DNA from: Chromatocurvus halotolerans
GTDB taxonomy: Bacteria; Pseudomonadota; Gammaproteobacteria; Pseudomonadales; Halieaceae
Direction of reading: 5' to 3'
DNA length: 64,000 nucleotides
NCBI RefSeq assembly: GCF_004340525.1
Contig: NZ_SLWX01000001.1
Span: 248,001 to 312,000, forward strand
The notes beneath the pieces are model-generated. The model searched no databases and was not told the origin of the DNA. It saw nothing but the letters and a program-made list of their open reading frames with translations. Numbering within the stretch: position 1 is the first letter of the stretch; each line of letters begins with the position of its first letter. Shown here one piece after another: positions 35,265-45,746 of this stretch. The position numbers were made by a program, and so were the translations under genes.

Positions 35265-36137
35265 TCACTCGTCGCGCCGGTCGATGCGCCCCGAGCCCAG
35301 AATGGTCGTGCTTTTTTCCGCGTTACCGGCATACAGCACATTGCCGCTACCGAGTATCGTGACGTCCAGCTCGTCCTGCAGTTCACCAAGACGCGCATCG
35401 CCGGAGCCGACGATATTTACTTCTGCACGTCGGGCCGGGACACCGGCAAGGTCAACGCTGCCGGCGCCGACGATCGACAGCTCGAGGGTATCGACCCGGG
35501 TCGCGCTGTCCACCCGCATATCGCCAGAGCCCTGGACCACGGCATCCAACGCATCTGTCGAAAGGCTGCCCAGGAGGATATCCCCCGACCCCGCAATCAC
35601 CGCCTCCAGAGAGCCGACATCAGCGGTGATGATGTGTATGTCGCGGGAGCCGGAAACACGCAGCGCCAGACTTTCGCCGCGGATATCATGCAGTCGCGCA
35701 TTGCCGCTGCCTGCCACCGCGAGCCGCAGGTCGTCCACATCGAACGAGCGCATGTACACCGTCGCGGAGCCCATGACGTGCACCTCCGAGATCGCCGGCA
35801 GCGTCACGCGGAATTTGACATCCGCAAAGCTCTCCCGGCGGTGGCTGCGGCTGTAGCCCAGCACCAGACCCCGCGAGGTCGCTGTGTAGGGCACCTTGTC
35901 GAGATCCGCCTGTGACCCGCGTACCAGCAGGGCTGGAACATCGCCCTGGGTCAGCTCGACCTCCACGCCGCCGCGAATCTCAAGGCGGGTGACGTCCGGG
36001 ATGTCGACCTCGACAGTCTCCTGTGCGAAAACCGCGCGACTGCCCGCCAGCAGCGCCGCGCAGACGAAGAAGGCAATCGCCGTCGCCAGCAGGCGACGCC
36101 CGCCAACCAGTATTTTCTGCCTGTGGGGATGAAACAT
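35265..36137 (-). CDS. Exported GIN-domain (DUF2807) beta-helix protein
   Basis: 290 residues from the ATG at 36137 (AAGGG eight bases upstream; a GTG at 36146 is worse placed). A signal peptide runs to about AVFAQ. The rest is a head-GIN/DUF2807 domain: repeated ~20-residue rungs each containing a Gly-Ser-Gly or Gly-Ser-Ala turn (VMGSA, AGSGN, SGSRD, AGSGD, QGSGD, VGAGS, VGSGD, LGSGN, LGSGR), which predicts a right-handed beta-helix in the periplasm or at the cell surface. The molecular role of this family is not established. It is the promoter-proximal gene of the GntR/ABC operon, suggesting an envelope-stress function. Confidence 0.88.
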   Translation of the reverse strand: MFHPHRQKILVGGRRLLATAIAFFVCAALLAGSRAVFAQETVEVDIPDVTRLEIRGGVEVELTQGDVPALLVRGSQADLDKVPYTATSRGLVLGYSRSHRRESFADVKFRVTLPAISEVHVMGSATVYMRSFDVDDLRLAVAGSGNARLHDIRGESLALRVSGSRDIHIITADVGSLEAVIAGSGDILLGSLSTDALDAVVQGSGDMRVDSATRVDTLELSIVGAGSVDLAGVPARRAEVNIVGSGDARLGELQDELDVTILGSGNVLYAGNAEKSTTILGSGRIDRRDE

Positions 36138-36171
36138 GTCTCTCACCCTTGATGATGAATAGTGATGTGAT

Positions 36172-36195
36172 GGTGTTATATCTAACTATAACACC
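36172..36195. promoter_or_regulatory. Candidate YtrA-type operator
   Basis: A perfect inverted repeat GGTGTTATA-N6-TATAACACC, overlapping the -10 box of the promoter ahead of the GIN-domain gene. Its ends give GGTG-N16-CACC, the form I recall for YtrA-subfamily operators. The regulator gene lies in the same operon, so negative autoregulation is likely. Confidence 0.7.
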
Positions 36196-36212
36196 TAATT
36201 CAGTCGATGCAA
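36185..36212 (-). promoter_or_regulatory. Promoter of the GIN-gntR-ABC operon
   Basis: Minus-strand TTGCAT (36212-36207) and TATAGT (36190-36185) are separated by 16 bp, about 48 bp ahead of the GIN gene ATG. The -10 lies inside the palindromic operator, a layout in which a bound repressor would block RNA polymerase. Confidence 0.6.
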
Positions 36213-36235
36213 GGGATTTTCAGCAATACCGGTGC

Positions 36236-37420
36236 TCAAGGGCCGAGGTTCCAGTCCTTGCCGGGCGGGTGCGCGGCTTTCCACTCCATCGCCCGGCGCA
36301 CCCGGCGCTCCACCGAGGGGTGGCTATAGAACAGTATTTCCTGCACAGGATGCGGCCGCGGGTAACGGTATTCGGCGGTTTTTACCAGGGCGCTGGCCAG
36401 GGCATCAGGCAGATTTACCGTCTGCAGCGAATAGATGTCCGCCTCGGTCTCGCCGATACGCACGACGCCATTGGTCACCGGCATGGCCAGTGTGCCAAGC
36501 ACGGACAGCAGCAGGATCAGCACCGGAATGCCGCGCGGATCGTCGATCTGCCGGGTGTCGCTGCCCAGGAGTCGCGCAAAGCCCGGAAACAGGCGGTCGG
36601 CGAGAAAAAACAGGAGGATGGCCAGCGCGCTCAGGACAAACACCATGCGCCAGACGTGACCCAGCACATAGTGACCGACCTCGTGGCCGGTGACCGCGCG
36701 CACTTCGTCCAGCGAGGCCTGGGTCAGCGCCACGTCGGAAATCGCGATCCGCGCGGCGCCGCCGATACCGGACACGTTGGCAGTGAAATTGTTCGACTGA
36801 CGCGAGCCGTCGTAGAGAAAGATGCGATCGGCCGGAATGTCCGCCTCGGCGGCCATCACCAGTACAGCATCCCGCACCGCGCCCTCGGGAACCGGCTGGT
36901 AATCATTGAACAGTGGCTCGATCAGGGTCGGTGAAAGCAGCAGGAGGGTCGCGGCGGCTCCCGCGGCCAGCCCGCCAGACCATAGCCACCAGCGCCGGCC
37001 AGCGCGGCGGATCAGCGCGTAAACACCGAGAAAGAACAGCGCCGCAAGCACAACATTGAGGGCCATGGCGATCGAATTCTGCAGGAAGAAGTCGGCGAGG
37101 GGCTGCTGGGTACGCTGGTAGCTGCGTTCATGCCACCACGCCTCGTAAACGGTCCAGGGCAGCGTGAGGATCGCCGAGACCAGAAAGAAACCGGCCGCGG
37201 TGAGAAAGGTGCGCAGTGCCCAGCGCCGCTTCTCAAGAAACGCCCACAGGCGGTCGGTGATACCCAGGCGCACGATAATCAGGGTGGCCACCACCGAGAC
37301 CAGCAGGGACCAGAGAATCATCCAGTGACCCGCGGCCGTGTAGGCGGCGGACATGGCCAGCGCCTCCGAACCCAGGCCGTCGATATACGCGCGCGTTGCT
37401 GCTTCGGCATCCAATGGCAT
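36236..37420 (-). CDS. M48 family membrane metalloprotease (Ste24-like)
   Basis: 394 residues, ATG with GGGAGG upstream. Several transmembrane helices (about 30-50, 70-90, 115-135, 145-165) precede the zinc site GHEVGHY (HExxH) and the third ligand in GETEADIYSLQ; two more helices follow the HExxH. The C-terminal SHPSVERRVRRAMEWKAAH is typical of Ste24/CAAX-protease-like proteins. Bacterial members take part in membrane protein quality control. It lies 53 bp downstream of der on the same strand and could be read through from it. Confidence 0.9.
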   Translation of the reverse strand: MPLDAEAATRAYIDGLGSEALAMSAAYTAAGHWMILWSLLVSVVATLIIVRLGITDRLWAFLEKRRWALRTFLTAAGFFLVSAILTLPWTVYEAWWHERSYQRTQQPLADFFLQNSIAMALNVVLAALFFLGVYALIRRAGRRWWLWSGGLAAGAAATLLLLSPTLIEPLFNDYQPVPEGAVRDAVLVMAAEADIPADRIFLYDGSRQSNNFTANVSGIGGAARIAISDVALTQASLDEVRAVTGHEVGHYVLGHVWRMVFVLSALAILLFFLADRLFPGFARLLGSDTRQIDDPRGIPVLILLLSVLGTLAMPVTNGVVRIGETEADIYSLQTVNLPDALASALVKTAEYRYPRPHPVQEILFYSHPSVERRVRRAMEWKAAHPPGKDWNLGP

Positions 37421-37473
37421 GCTGCCTCCCGCTGTGCTGTCGGATCAGTCGCCAGTCACCCGTAGAAAAGTCG

Positions 37474-38898
37474 CTAGCGGCCCTTCTTGCGCTGGCGCTT
37501 CTTCTTTTCCTGCTTCACGTGGGCCATCATGCGGCGCTTGCGCGCCACCTGGCGCTGGGTGAGCGCGTTGCGACGATCGGCATAGGGATTCTCACCACTG
37601 CGAAACTCGATGCGCACCGGCGTGCCAACCAGCTTCAGCTCCCGGGTAAACGCTTTTTCGAGAAAGCGCTGGTAGCTCGCGGGAATGCTGTCGGTCTGGG
37701 TGCCGTGAATCACGATGAGCGGCGGGTTGCGTCCACCGGCGTGGGCATAGCGCAGCTTGATGCGGCGCCCGTTGACCATGGGCGGCGCATGCGATCCCAC
37801 GGCATCTTCCAGAATCCGCGTCAACTGGTTCGTGTTCAGCTTGCGCGTCGCCGACTGGTGGGCGGCGTCTATCGAGCGATAGAGGTGGCCGACGCCCGTG
37901 CCGTGCAGGGCGGAGATGAAATGGGTGTCGGCATACTCGGCAAACTGCAGACGTCGGCTGAGCTCGTTCTTTATCTGATCGCGCGTGTCCGGATCCAGCC
38001 CGTCCCACTTGTTGATGGCGATCACCAGCCCGCGCCCCGCCTCGATGCAGTGGCCCAGCAGGTGCATGTCCTGGTCCACGAGCCCTTCGTGCGCGTCCAC
38101 CAGGAGTACCACCACGTGGGCATCGTCCACCGCCTGCAGCGTCTTGACGATGGAGAACTTCTCCACCACTTCGCGGATGTTCTTGCGCCGCCGGATACCC
38201 GCGGTATCGATCAGCGTGTACGCGCGCTCGTCGCGCTCGAAATCGATGTAGATGCTGTCCCGGGTCGTGCCCGGCTGGTCGTACACAACCACCCGCTCCT
38301 CGCCCAGCAGGCGGTTGACCAGGGTGCTCTTGCCGACATTCGGACGACCGACCACCGCCACACGTATACGGTTCTCGCGCTCGGCCAGCGCTTCCGCAGA
38401 GCCGTCGTCCGGCACCTGGGAAAGCACCTCGTCAATCAGCGCGCGCACGCCCCGTCCCTGACTGGCGGCGATGCCGTGCAGGTGGCTCACGCCAAGACGG
38501 TAGAAATCGCCGGTCGCCACCGAAGCGTCCAGGCCATCCAGCTTGTTGACTACCAGATGGAAGGCCTTGCCGCGGCGACGCAGCGCCTCGACCATGAGTT
38601 CGTCGGCGCTGTTAAGGCCTTCCCTCGCATCCACCAGAAGCAGGATGACGTCGGCCTCCTCCATGGCCGCCATGGACTGGTTTGCCATCGGCGCATCAAT
38701 GCCGTGCTCGTCACCGGTGAGGCCACCGGTGTCGATCACAATGAAATCGCGATCGCCGCTGCGGCCCTCGCCATACTTGCGGTCCCGGGTAAGCCCCGGA
38801 AAGTCAGCGACCAGCGCATCCCGGCTGCGGGTGAGCTGGTTGAACAGGGTGGACTTGCCCACATTCGGGCGACCCACCAAGGCGATGACCGGACGCAT
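37474..38898 (-). CDS. der: Ribosome biogenesis GTPase Der
   Basis: 474 residues with the tandem EngA G-domains: GRPNVGKST occurs near the N-terminus and again after residue ~180, each followed by its own G3 (DTGG and DTAG) and G4 (NKLD and NKWD). A KH-like domain and a very basic C-terminal tail ([13 protein letters not shown]) end the protein. Der assists maturation of the 50S subunit. It lies three bases downstream of bamB in the conserved hisS-yfgM-bamB-der order. Confidence 0.97.
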   Translation of the reverse strand: MRPVIALVGRPNVGKSTLFNQLTRSRDALVADFPGLTRDRKYGEGRSGDRDFIVIDTGGLTGDEHGIDAPMANQSMAAMEEADVILLLVDAREGLNSADELMVEALRRRGKAFHLVVNKLDGLDASVATGDFYRLGVSHLHGIAASQGRGVRALIDEVLSQVPDDGSAEALAERENRIRVAVVGRPNVGKSTLVNRLLGEERVVVYDQPGTTRDSIYIDFERDERAYTLIDTAGIRRRKNIREVVEKFSIVKTLQAVDDAHVVVLLVDAHEGLVDQDMHLLGHCIEAGRGLVIAINKWDGLDPDTRDQIKNELSRRLQFAEYADTHFISALHGTGVGHLYRSIDAAHQSATRKLNTNQLTRILEDAVGSHAPPMVNGRRIKLRYAHAGGRNPPLIVIHGTQTDSIPASYQRFLEKAFTRELKLVGTPVRIEFRSGENPYADRRNALTQRQVARKRRMMAHVKQEKKKRQRKKGR

Positions 38899-38901
38899 AC
38901 G

Positions 38902-40086
38902 TCATGTTTCCCTGGCGGTAATCTCATAGGCCATGAGCTTCCCGCTGTTGCCATACACGTAGAGCGTGCGCCCGTCACTGAGCATGTCTGCACGCGCACC
39001 CTTGCCATCGACTTTCTCGCGTGCGGCAAAACTGCCGTCAACCTGGGACATCAGATGCAGGTAGCCTTCCAGATCGACCACCGCGAGATAGCTGCTGACC
39101 GGTGTCGGCCTTGACAGCTCGCGGTACGCCAGAGCGCCCTGTTCCCAGCGAATACCCTGACCATTGCGCAGGAAGGCTTTCACGCTGCCGTCATCGTCAG
39201 CCACGTAGACGTTATTGAAGCCAACGGAGACGCCGGAGTAGGACGACACGTCGCGCTGCCAGATACGATTACCCCCGCGGGCTTCGATGGCGACGATGCG
39301 GCCCTGGTAGCTGGCCGCGTACAGCTCGCCGCCAACCAGGGCCATGGTGCCATCGATATCCACGATGCGCTCAATCTCCGAGCGCCCCTGGGGAATGGCC
39401 ACGCGGGTTTCCCATTCGATGCTGCCGCTGCGGGCGTCGAAAGCCACCACGCGACCGCTGGCGAATCCCGCAAAGACGCGCCCGTCGCTGATGATTGGCG
39501 TGCTCGTGCCGCGCAGGGTCAATACCGGCACGTTGCTGTCATAGCTCCAGCGTCGTTTACCGGTGTCATGCTCGTATCCGTGCAGCTTGCCATCATAGGT
39601 CTGCACAACGACAACTCTGCCATTCCCCTGCGGCGGCGCCAGGATCTCGCCGCTGACCGGGATCGACCAGACGATCCCGCCATCACTGGCAGACAGACGC
39701 ATCAGCTCGCCATCGGCCGTGCCCAGGAACAGGGAGTCACCGTAGTGGCCAACACCGCCTGACAGTGACTTCTCCAGACGTTTTTCCCAGCGCTTGTCCC
39801 CGCTGCGGCGCTCCACCGCGGCGACGCGACCATCGCTGGAGGCCACATAGATCCACTCATCCGCGATGACCGGCTGCAGCTTGTTGAGTCCCTTGCCCTG
39901 CCCGTTGCCAACGCCCACGGACCAGAGCCGTTCGAGACGGGCCGAAGGCTCGAAGTCGACCAGATCCGCAGGCCGACGCGGGTCCTCGTCGTCGTCCATG
40001 CTGAACCAGTCCTTGACCGTGGTGCAGGCTCCCAGGCACAGGGACAGCATGAGTACGCCGGCAAGGCGGAAAAACACCATTCGCAT
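38902..40086 (-). CDS. bamB: Outer-membrane assembly lipoprotein BamB
   Basis: 394 residues. A signal peptide with the lipobox LCLGAC places the lipidated Cys near residue 20. The mature part is an eight-bladed PQQ-type beta-propeller with recurring G-x-x-x-W or G-x-R-x-W blade ends (SGDKRWEK, DGGIVWSIPV, TGKRRWSYD, SGSIEWETRV, GGNRIWQRDV). BamB helps BamA insert outer-membrane beta-barrels. Located between yfgM and der as in E. coli. Confidence 0.95.
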   Translation of the reverse strand: MRMVFFRLAGVLMLSLCLGACTTVKDWFSMDDDEDPRRPADLVDFEPSARLERLWSVGVGNGQGKGLNKLQPVIADEWIYVASSDGRVAAVERRSGDKRWEKRLEKSLSGGVGHYGDSLFLGTADGELMRLSASDGGIVWSIPVSGEILAPPQGNGRVVVVQTYDGKLHGYEHDTGKRRWSYDSNVPVLTLRGTSTPIISDGRVFAGFASGRVVAFDARSGSIEWETRVAIPQGRSEIERIVDIDGTMALVGGELYAASYQGRIVAIEARGGNRIWQRDVSSYSGVSVGFNNVYVADDDGSVKAFLRNGQGIRWEQGALAYRELSRPTPVSSYLAVVDLEGYLHLMSQVDGSFAAREKVDGKGARADMLSDGRTLYVYGNSGKLMAYEITARET

Positions 40087-40089
40087 GCC

Positions 40090-40752
40090 TTATTGCTCCG
40101 GTCCGCGCGGCGCAACAGGGTTGAGATGCTCCAGCTTCTGCGACAGCACCGGCGGCAGCTGCCCGCCCTCCACGCTGCGCTGTGCCACCGCATAGGCGTC
40201 ACGCGCCTCGTCCGGGCGATCAGCGGCCATCAGGATATCGCCGCGGGCAAGGGCATAGGCACCGGCGTACGCCGTGTCGGCGCCGCCATCGAGAATCGCC
40301 AGCGCCTGCTCGACCTTACCCTGTGCCGCAGTGACTCGGGCGAGCCGCAGCTGGGCCACCTGATGGATGTCGCTGGACTTGTCAGCCTTTGACACCACCC
40401 AGCGCAGTTCGGTTTCGGCCCGGGCAAGATCGCCATCCTCGACCGCCATCCGCGCCAGGTGCAGCACCGCGAAGCGCGCATAGGGGGAACTGCCGAAGTC
40501 CGACTTGAGCTGCCCTGCCAGTGCGCGCGCATTGTCCGGATCGGTTTCGCCCTCGCTGCCCATGGCCTGCAGCATGCGCTGGTAAATGGACGAGGCGGCC
40601 TGGGACTGTTCCTCGCGACTGGACTGCCAGGCCTGCCAGCCAAAGCCAAGGCTGAGCGCCACCGCGACCGCGATGACGAGATTGCGGCCGTTCTCCTCCC
40701 ACCAGCGCTTGATGGCTTCGACCTGCTCTTCTTCCGTTCTGTAGGATTCCAC
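40090..40752 (-). CDS. yfgM: YfgM-type TPR protein, SecYEG ancillary subunit
   Basis: 220 residues from a GTG at 40752 with AGGA upstream. A short cytosolic N-terminus (TEEEQVEAIKRWWEENGRN) precedes one transmembrane helix (LVIAVAVALSLGFGWQAW, about 25-42). The periplasmic part is built of TPR-like helices (ARALAGQLKSDFGSSPYARFAVLHLARMAVEDGDLARAETELRWVV). E. coli YfgM associates with SecYEG and PpiD and helps hand over periplasmic proteins. Located between hisS and bamB as expected. Confidence 0.92.
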   Translation of the reverse strand: MESYRTEEEQVEAIKRWWEENGRNLVIAVAVALSLGFGWQAWQSSREEQSQAASSIYQRMLQAMGSEGETDPDNARALAGQLKSDFGSSPYARFAVLHLARMAVEDGDLARAETELRWVVSKADKSSDIHQVAQLRLARVTAAQGKVEQALAILDGGADTAYAGAYALARGDILMAADRPDEARDAYAVAQRSVEGGQLPPVLSQKLEHLNPVAPRGPEQ

Positions 40753-40763
40753 GTCAATTGTTC

Positions 40764-42044
40764 CTAATCGTTGGTCCGCGCCAGGGCCTGCCTGAGCGCG
40801 TTGTCAAGTTGGGCCAGCGGCAGCGTCTGCTGACCGCCCTCCCCGCGTAAGAGCTTGAGGGTCACGGCATTGCCCGCGACTTCGTCCTCGCCCCAGATCA
40901 GCGCCACCCGGGCGCCGCTGCGATCTGCCTTTTTCATCTGGCTGCGGAAGCTGCCACCGCCGGCGTGCTGTTCGATGCGGCCCGCTGCACCACTGTCGCG
41001 AAGTGACTGCACACAGCCCAGTGCGGCGTCCTGCGCGGCATCACCGACGGTCACCACATAGACGTCTGCCGTGCGGGAGGGAGCGGCCAGGTTGAGTTCG
41101 CGCAGCAGCAGAATCAGCCGCTCCATGCCCATGGCGAAGCCGATTCCGGGTGTTGAACGCCCGCCGAGCTGCTCCACCAGGCCATCGTAGCGGCCGCCGG
41201 CACAGACCGTGCCCTGGGCACCGAGGCGGTCGGTCACCCACTCAAACACAGTCTTGTTGTAATAGTCGAGCCCACGCACCAGACGCGGATTGTGCCGCCA
41301 CGCCACGCCGGCCACGTCCAGCAGATCACAGAGGCGCTGGAAATCGGCGCGGGATTCGTCGTCGAGAAAATCTGCCAGCGCCGGAGCCCCGTCCAGCAGC
41401 GCCTGGGTCTGCGGATTCTTGCTGTCAAGGATGCGCAGGGGATTGCTGGCGAGACGCCGCTGGCTGTCCTCGTCGAGTTCCCCGCGGCAGGTGTCGAGAT
41501 AGGCCACCAGCGCCTCGCGGTAGCGCAGCCGGCTGTCGCTGCTACCGATGGAGTTGATCTCCAGCGTCACCGCGGAGGTCAGGCCAAGCTCCCGCCACAC
41601 CCGCGCCAGCAGGATGATGAGTTCAGCATCAATATCCGGCGTTGCGATGCCGAGAACCTCGGCGCCGATCTGATGGAACTGCCGCTGGCGTCCTTTCTGC
41701 GGGCGCTCGTAGCGGAACATGGGGCCGGCATACCAGAGGCGGCAGGGCGTGGTGATCAGGTTATGCTGTATCGCCGCGCGCACGCAGCCGGCAGTGCCCT
41801 CGGGTCGCAGGGTCAGGCTTTCGCCATTGCGGTCATCGAAGGTATACATCTCCTTCTCGACAATGTCCGTAACCTCGCCGATGGAGCGACTGAACAGCTC
41901 TGTGGACTCCACCAGCGGCAGGCGCAGCTGGTCATAGCCGAAGCTGTCGAGCACCGCGGCAACGGTGGTCTCGAGTGTTCGCCAGTCCACGGACTCAGCC
42001 GGCAGGATGTCGCTCATCCCGCGAATGGCTCGGATTGCACTCAT
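40764..42044 (-). CDS. hisS: Histidine-tRNA ligase
   Basis: 426 residues, ATG overlapping the ispG stop (ATGA). Class II synthetase motifs are complete: [23 protein letters not shown], the motif 2 loop [23 protein letters not shown], the histidine-specific [15 protein letters not shown] and the motif 3 [11 protein letters not shown], followed by the anticodon-binding domain. It charges tRNA-His with histidine. Confidence 0.97.
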   Translation of the reverse strand: MSAIRAIRGMSDILPAESVDWRTLETTVAAVLDSFGYDQLRLPLVESTELFSRSIGEVTDIVEKEMYTFDDRNGESLTLRPEGTAGCVRAAIQHNLITTPCRLWYAGPMFRYERPQKGRQRQFHQIGAEVLGIATPDIDAELIILLARVWRELGLTSAVTLEINSIGSSDSRLRYREALVAYLDTCRGELDEDSQRRLASNPLRILDSKNPQTQALLDGAPALADFLDDESRADFQRLCDLLDVAGVAWRHNPRLVRGLDYYNKTVFEWVTDRLGAQGTVCAGGRYDGLVEQLGGRSTPGIGFAMGMERLILLLRELNLAAPSRTADVYVVTVGDAAQDAALGCVQSLRDSGAAGRIEQHAGGGSFRSQMKKADRSGARVALIWGEDEVAGNAVTLKLLRGEGGQQTLPLAQLDNALRQALARTND

Positions 42045-43168
42045 CCCGAGGTCTTCAGGATCAGGTTTTCCGGGTCGTTGCCCTCGCGTTCGATGCGCGC
42101 AGCGCGCTCGCGGATCACCTGCTCGAGGTGATCGAGAAAATCCGCATTGGTAATCTTGTGGTCTGGCTCGCCGTCGACATAAATGAGGTTGTTCGGCGTT
42201 GCACCGGTCAGGCCGACATCGGCCTCGCGGGCTTCGCCGGGCCCGTTGACGATGCAGCCGATCACCGCAACATCCATCGGGGTACGGATATCTTCGAGCC
42301 GCTGCTCCAGCGCATTCATGGTGCCGATCACGTCAAAGTTCTGCCGCGAACAGCTGGGACAGGCAATAAAGTTGATGCCGTTGGAGCGCAGCTTGAGGCT
42401 TTTCAGGATATCGAAGCCCACCTTGATCTCCTCCACCGGATCGGCCGCGAGGGAGATCCTGATGGTGTCACCAATGCCCTCCATCAGCAGCATGCCCAGA
42501 CCGACGGAGGACTTCACCGTACCGCCACGAAGACCGCCCGCCTCGGTAATGCCCAGGTGCAGCGGCTGCTCAATCTGCTTTGCCAGAAGCCGGTAGGCCG
42601 CCACCGCCATGAACACGTCGGATGCCTTGACACTCACCTTGAAGTCCGGGTAGTTGAACTTGTCCAGAATGTCGACATGGCGCAGGGCGGATTCCACCAG
42701 CGCCTCTGGCGTGGGCTCACCATACTTGCGCTGCAGGTCCTTGCCCAGCGAGCCGGCGTTGACGCCGATGCGGATGGGAATACCCTTGTCGCGGGCGCAG
42801 TCGATGACTTCGCGCACCTTGTCGTCGCGGCCGATATTGCCCGGGTTGATGCGCAGACAATCGACCCCGTATTCGGCCACCTTGAGAGCAATTCGATGAT
42901 CGAAATGAATATCGGCTACCAGGGGTACCTGGACCTGCGCCCGGATGCGACTGAAGGCCTCTGCCGCCTCCATGCTGGGCACCGAGACGCGCACGATATC
43001 GGCGCCGGCATCCTCCAGCGCACGGATCTGCGCCACGGTTGCCGCGACATCGCAGGTCTCGGTGTTGGTCATGCTCTGCACACTGATGGGGGCATCGCCA
43101 CCCACAGCAACCTTGCCCACGTGAATCTGTCGGCTCTTGCGCCTGACAATCGGAGATTTCGCCGTCAT
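42041..43168 (-). CDS. ispG: 4-hydroxy-3-methylbut-2-enyl diphosphate synthase (IspG)
   Basis: 375 residues. The TIM-barrel opening ([27 protein letters not shown]) and [12 protein letters not shown], the LRINPGNIG strand, the cysteines of CPSCSRQ and CIVNGPGEA that bind the 4Fe-4S cluster, and the final Glu region are all present. It performs the penultimate MEP-pathway step in isoprenoid synthesis, relevant here also for the phytyl and carotenoid needs of a phototroph. It is coupled to hisS. rodZ, which normally sits between pilF and ispG, is absent. Confidence 0.96.
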   Translation of the reverse strand: MTAKSPIVRRKSRQIHVGKVAVGGDAPISVQSMTNTETCDVAATVAQIRALEDAGADIVRVSVPSMEAAEAFSRIRAQVQVPLVADIHFDHRIALKVAEYGVDCLRINPGNIGRDDKVREVIDCARDKGIPIRIGVNAGSLGKDLQRKYGEPTPEALVESALRHVDILDKFNYPDFKVSVKASDVFMAVAAYRLLAKQIEQPLHLGITEAGGLRGGTVKSSVGLGMLLMEGIGDTIRISLAADPVEEIKVGFDILKSLKLRSNGINFIACPSCSRQNFDVIGTMNALEQRLEDIRTPMDVAVIGCIVNGPGEAREADVGLTGATPNNLIYVDGEPDHKITNADFLDHLEQVIRERAARIEREGNDPENLILKTSG

Positions 43169-43215
43169 AGCCTACCTGCCCTTACACGCCGTCCGGCGTG
43201 CCTGATTCATCCATC

Positions 43216-44019
43216 TCACGAGTCGCCCGCCTGCCGTGCATACGCGGCATACTCGGGCGACTCCGGGTACAGGTTCCGCAGCGCGAGCGCATAGCTGCCC
43301 TCGGCATCGCGGTCACCGGTGGCCTGTGCCAGGCGAACGCCGAGCCAGAGACCCCGGGCCGACTGACGCCGCACCGCGGACCGGTACCGCTCATAGTATT
43401 GTGCTGCGGCGCGGTAGTCACCCGCCTTCAGGCGCAAACTTGCCATTTCCAGCAGGGGAATGCTGTTGTTGCCCTGCATGCTCAGCGCGCGGATGAACGC
43501 CTCCTCCGCGCCGTCATCATCGGCAAGCGCCAGACGGGACAGCCCCAGGTTGATGAAGGCCCGCGGCCGCGCCTCGTAGAGCGTATCGCGCACCACCGCC
43601 TGCAGCTGCTGTTCCGCCTCCTTGAAACGCTGCTGGGAAAACAGGAAAGCGGCATAGTTGTTGCGGGCCCTGGAAAACCGGTCGTCGAGCGCAATGGCAC
43701 GCTGGTAGCTCGCCTCCGCCATCTCGATTTCACCCGTGCTCTGATAGACCAGTGCAAAGGCCTCATGCACCTCCGGCTTGCGATCGTTGATACTCGCCGC
43801 CACCTTGAGGTTGCGCTTGGCCGCGTCCCAGTTGCCGTCGCCGATGTACTTGCGCGCCAGCTCCACTCGCTGGGTGAGCACCTCATCCGGTGATGCCGGC
43901 TCGGTGAACACCGTGTCCCGGCTTGTGATGCACGCGCTCAGCGCGAACAGGCACAACAGAATTGGCAGCGCGCGTAACGCACACAGGCTGCCCGACCTCG
44001 GCGTGCGCGCCCTAGGCAT
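43216..44019 (-). CDS. pilF: Type IV pilus biogenesis lipoprotein PilF/PilW
   Basis: 267 residues from an ATG at 44019 (AGGTGG six bases upstream), overlapping the rlmN stop; an ATG at 44025 adds two residues. A signal peptide with the lipobox LFALSAC is followed by about six TPR motifs (for example [61 protein letters not shown]). PilF is needed to assemble the PilQ secretin in the outer membrane. Its position after rlmN is conserved in Gammaproteobacteria. Confidence 0.92.
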   Translation of the reverse strand: MPRARTPRSGSLCALRALPILLCLFALSACITSRDTVFTEPASPDEVLTQRVELARKYIGDGNWDAAKRNLKVAASINDRKPEVHEAFALVYQSTGEIEMAEASYQRAIALDDRFSRARNNYAAFLFSQQRFKEAEQQLQAVVRDTLYEARPRAFINLGLSRLALADDDGAEEAFIRALSMQGNNSIPLLEMASLRLKAGDYRAAAQYYERYRSAVRRQSARGLWLGVRLAQATGDRDAEGSYALALRNLYPESPEYAAYARQAGDS

Positions 44020-45184
44020 GTCCATCCACCTGATCCGCCGCCTGCGCCAGACGCCGGTGACGCTCGCTACGCCGGGTTCTGTCGACCACTTCGCCCACCA
44101 GCTGGCCGCAGGCGGCGGCAATGTCATCGCCGCGCGTGGTGCGCACGGTCACGATATAGCCCGCGTCGACCAGCACCTGCCAGAAACGACTCACCGCATT
44201 GCCGCTCGGGCGCTCGTAGCCGGAGCCCGGAAAGGGATTGAAGGGAATCAGGTTGATCTTGCAGGGGAAATCCTTGAGTAACTGCGCCAGCTCCACCGCG
44301 TGTTCGCGCTGGTCGTTGATGCCCGCCATCAGCGTGTACTCGATGGTGACGACGCGCTTGCGGTCGGACTGCGCATCGATATAACGCCGCGCGCTGTCCA
44401 GCAGCATGGCAATCGGGTAACGCCGGTTGATCGGCACCAGCTGATTGCGCAGGGCATCGTTGGGGGCGTGCAGCGATACCGCCAGGCTCGCCTCGCTGAC
44501 GGCGGCCAGGCGATCCAGCGCCGGCACCACCCCCGACGTGCTGATCGTGACACGGCGCTTGGAGATGCCATAGGCCAGATCTTCCATCATGAGGTTCATG
44601 GCCGCCACGACATTCTCGAAATTTAGCAGCGGCTCGCCCATGCCCATCATGACCACGTTGGTGACCACGCGCCCCTTGCCCGACTTGAAGGCATCGTAGG
44701 ACTTGATCGCCAGCCAGACCTGCCCGATGATTTCGGCGGCGGTGAGATCACGCATGAAACCCTGCTTGCCCGTGGAACAGAAGCTGCAGTCCAGACTGCA
44801 GCCCACCTGAGACGAGACGCACAGGGTTGCCCGGCCGCCGTCGGGAATGAGCACGGTCTCCACCAGCCCGCCACCGTCGACCCGCACCAGCCACTTGCGC
44901 GTGCCATCCGACGAATCGTGCTGACTCTCCACCAGCGGCGGACGCACCTCGGCAATGCCCTCCAGCTTGTCGCGCAGGGCGCGGGACAGGTTGCTCATGC
45001 GCTGAAAATCCGTCTCGCCCTCATGGTGCATCCACTTCAGCAGCTGCTGAGCACGAAAGGGTTTTTCACCGATGGATTCGAGCCACGCCACCAGCCAGGC
45101 ACGCGGCATGCCCAGCAGGTTGATCCGCGGGCTGGGCTGCGCCTCTTGCGTGCTGGCGATCACTGTGGGGATGACCTTGCTCAT
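44012..45184 (-). CDS. rlmN: Dual-specificity rRNA/tRNA (adenine-C2) methyltransferase RlmN
   Basis: 390 residues. The radical-SAM motif is [15 protein letters not shown], with the conserved catalytic cysteines near [32 protein letters not shown] and the [13 protein letters not shown] region. RlmN methylates A2503 of 23S rRNA and A37 of certain tRNAs. The N-terminal extension of ~20 residues ([17 protein letters not shown]) is longer than in E. coli. It follows ndk by 14 bp and overlaps pilF. Confidence 0.96.
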   Translation of the reverse strand: MSKVIPTVIASTQEAQPSPRINLLGMPRAWLVAWLESIGEKPFRAQQLLKWMHHEGETDFQRMSNLSRALRDKLEGIAEVRPPLVESQHDSSDGTRKWLVRVDGGGLVETVLIPDGGRATLCVSSQVGCSLDCSFCSTGKQGFMRDLTAAEIIGQVWLAIKSYDAFKSGKGRVVTNVVMMGMGEPLLNFENVVAAMNLMMEDLAYGISKRRVTISTSGVVPALDRLAAVSEASLAVSLHAPNDALRNQLVPINRRYPIAMLLDSARRYIDAQSDRKRVVTIEYTLMAGINDQREHAVELAQLLKDFPCKINLIPFNPFPGSGYERPSGNAVSRFWQVLVDAGYIVTVRTTRGDDIAAACGQLVGEVVDRTRRSERHRRLAQAADQVDGHA

Positions 45185-45198
45185 GGCGGGAGCCGCGC

Positions 45199-45627
45199 TC
45201 AGGCGCGGGAGAACACCTCACTGGAAGCGAAGAAATAGGCGATTTCGCGCGCTGCGGAGCTCTCCGAGTCGGACCCATGCACCGCATTGGCGTCGATGGA
45301 TTCGGCAAAGTCGGCGCGGATGGTGCCCGCATCGGCCTCTTTCGGGTTGGTGGCGCCCATCAGCTCGCGATTCTTTGCAATCGCATCCTCACCCTCGAGC
45401 ACCTGGACCATGACGGGGCCTGAGGTCATGAAACCGACCAGATCGGCAAAGAAGGGACGCTCGCGATGCTCCGCGTAGAAGCCGCCGGCGACGTCTTCGC
45501 TCAGGTGCAGCATTTTTGCAGCAACCACTCGCAGGCCGTTGTCCTCGAAGCGGGAATAGATCCTGCCGATCACGTTCTTGCCGACCGCATCGGGTTTTAC
45601 GATAGAAAGCGTGCGCTGCACCGCCAT
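45199..45627 (-). CDS. ndk: Nucleoside-diphosphate kinase
   Basis: 142 residues, the exact family length. The catalytic histidine lies in NAVHGSDS, with the nucleotide-binding [16 protein letters not shown] at the start and [18 protein letters not shown] in the middle. It equilibrates NTP and NDP pools. A TATAAT-like box occurs on the minus strand at 45710-45705, but without a convincing -35. It begins the ndk-rlmN-pilF run. Confidence 0.97.
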   Translation of the reverse strand: MAVQRTLSIVKPDAVGKNVIGRIYSRFEDNGLRVVAAKMLHLSEDVAGGFYAEHRERPFFADLVGFMTSGPVMVQVLEGEDAIAKNRELMGATNPKEADAGTIRADFAESIDANAVHGSDSESSAAREIAYFFASSEVFSRA

Positions 45628-45746
45628 AGGGTTGTCTCCAGCTGTAGCATTGAAAGAATGAACGGTCGGGAGGCTTTGCGCCGTCCCCTGCCGCCGGGTG
45701 CAGCATTATACGCGCACGGCGGCGCGGTTTCATCCGCTTTCGGCGC

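Noticed and set aside
45705-45710. TATAAT on the minus strand upstream of ndk as a promoter
   Set aside because: The -35 region at 16-18 bp spacing has no resemblance to TTGACA, so I do not call it.
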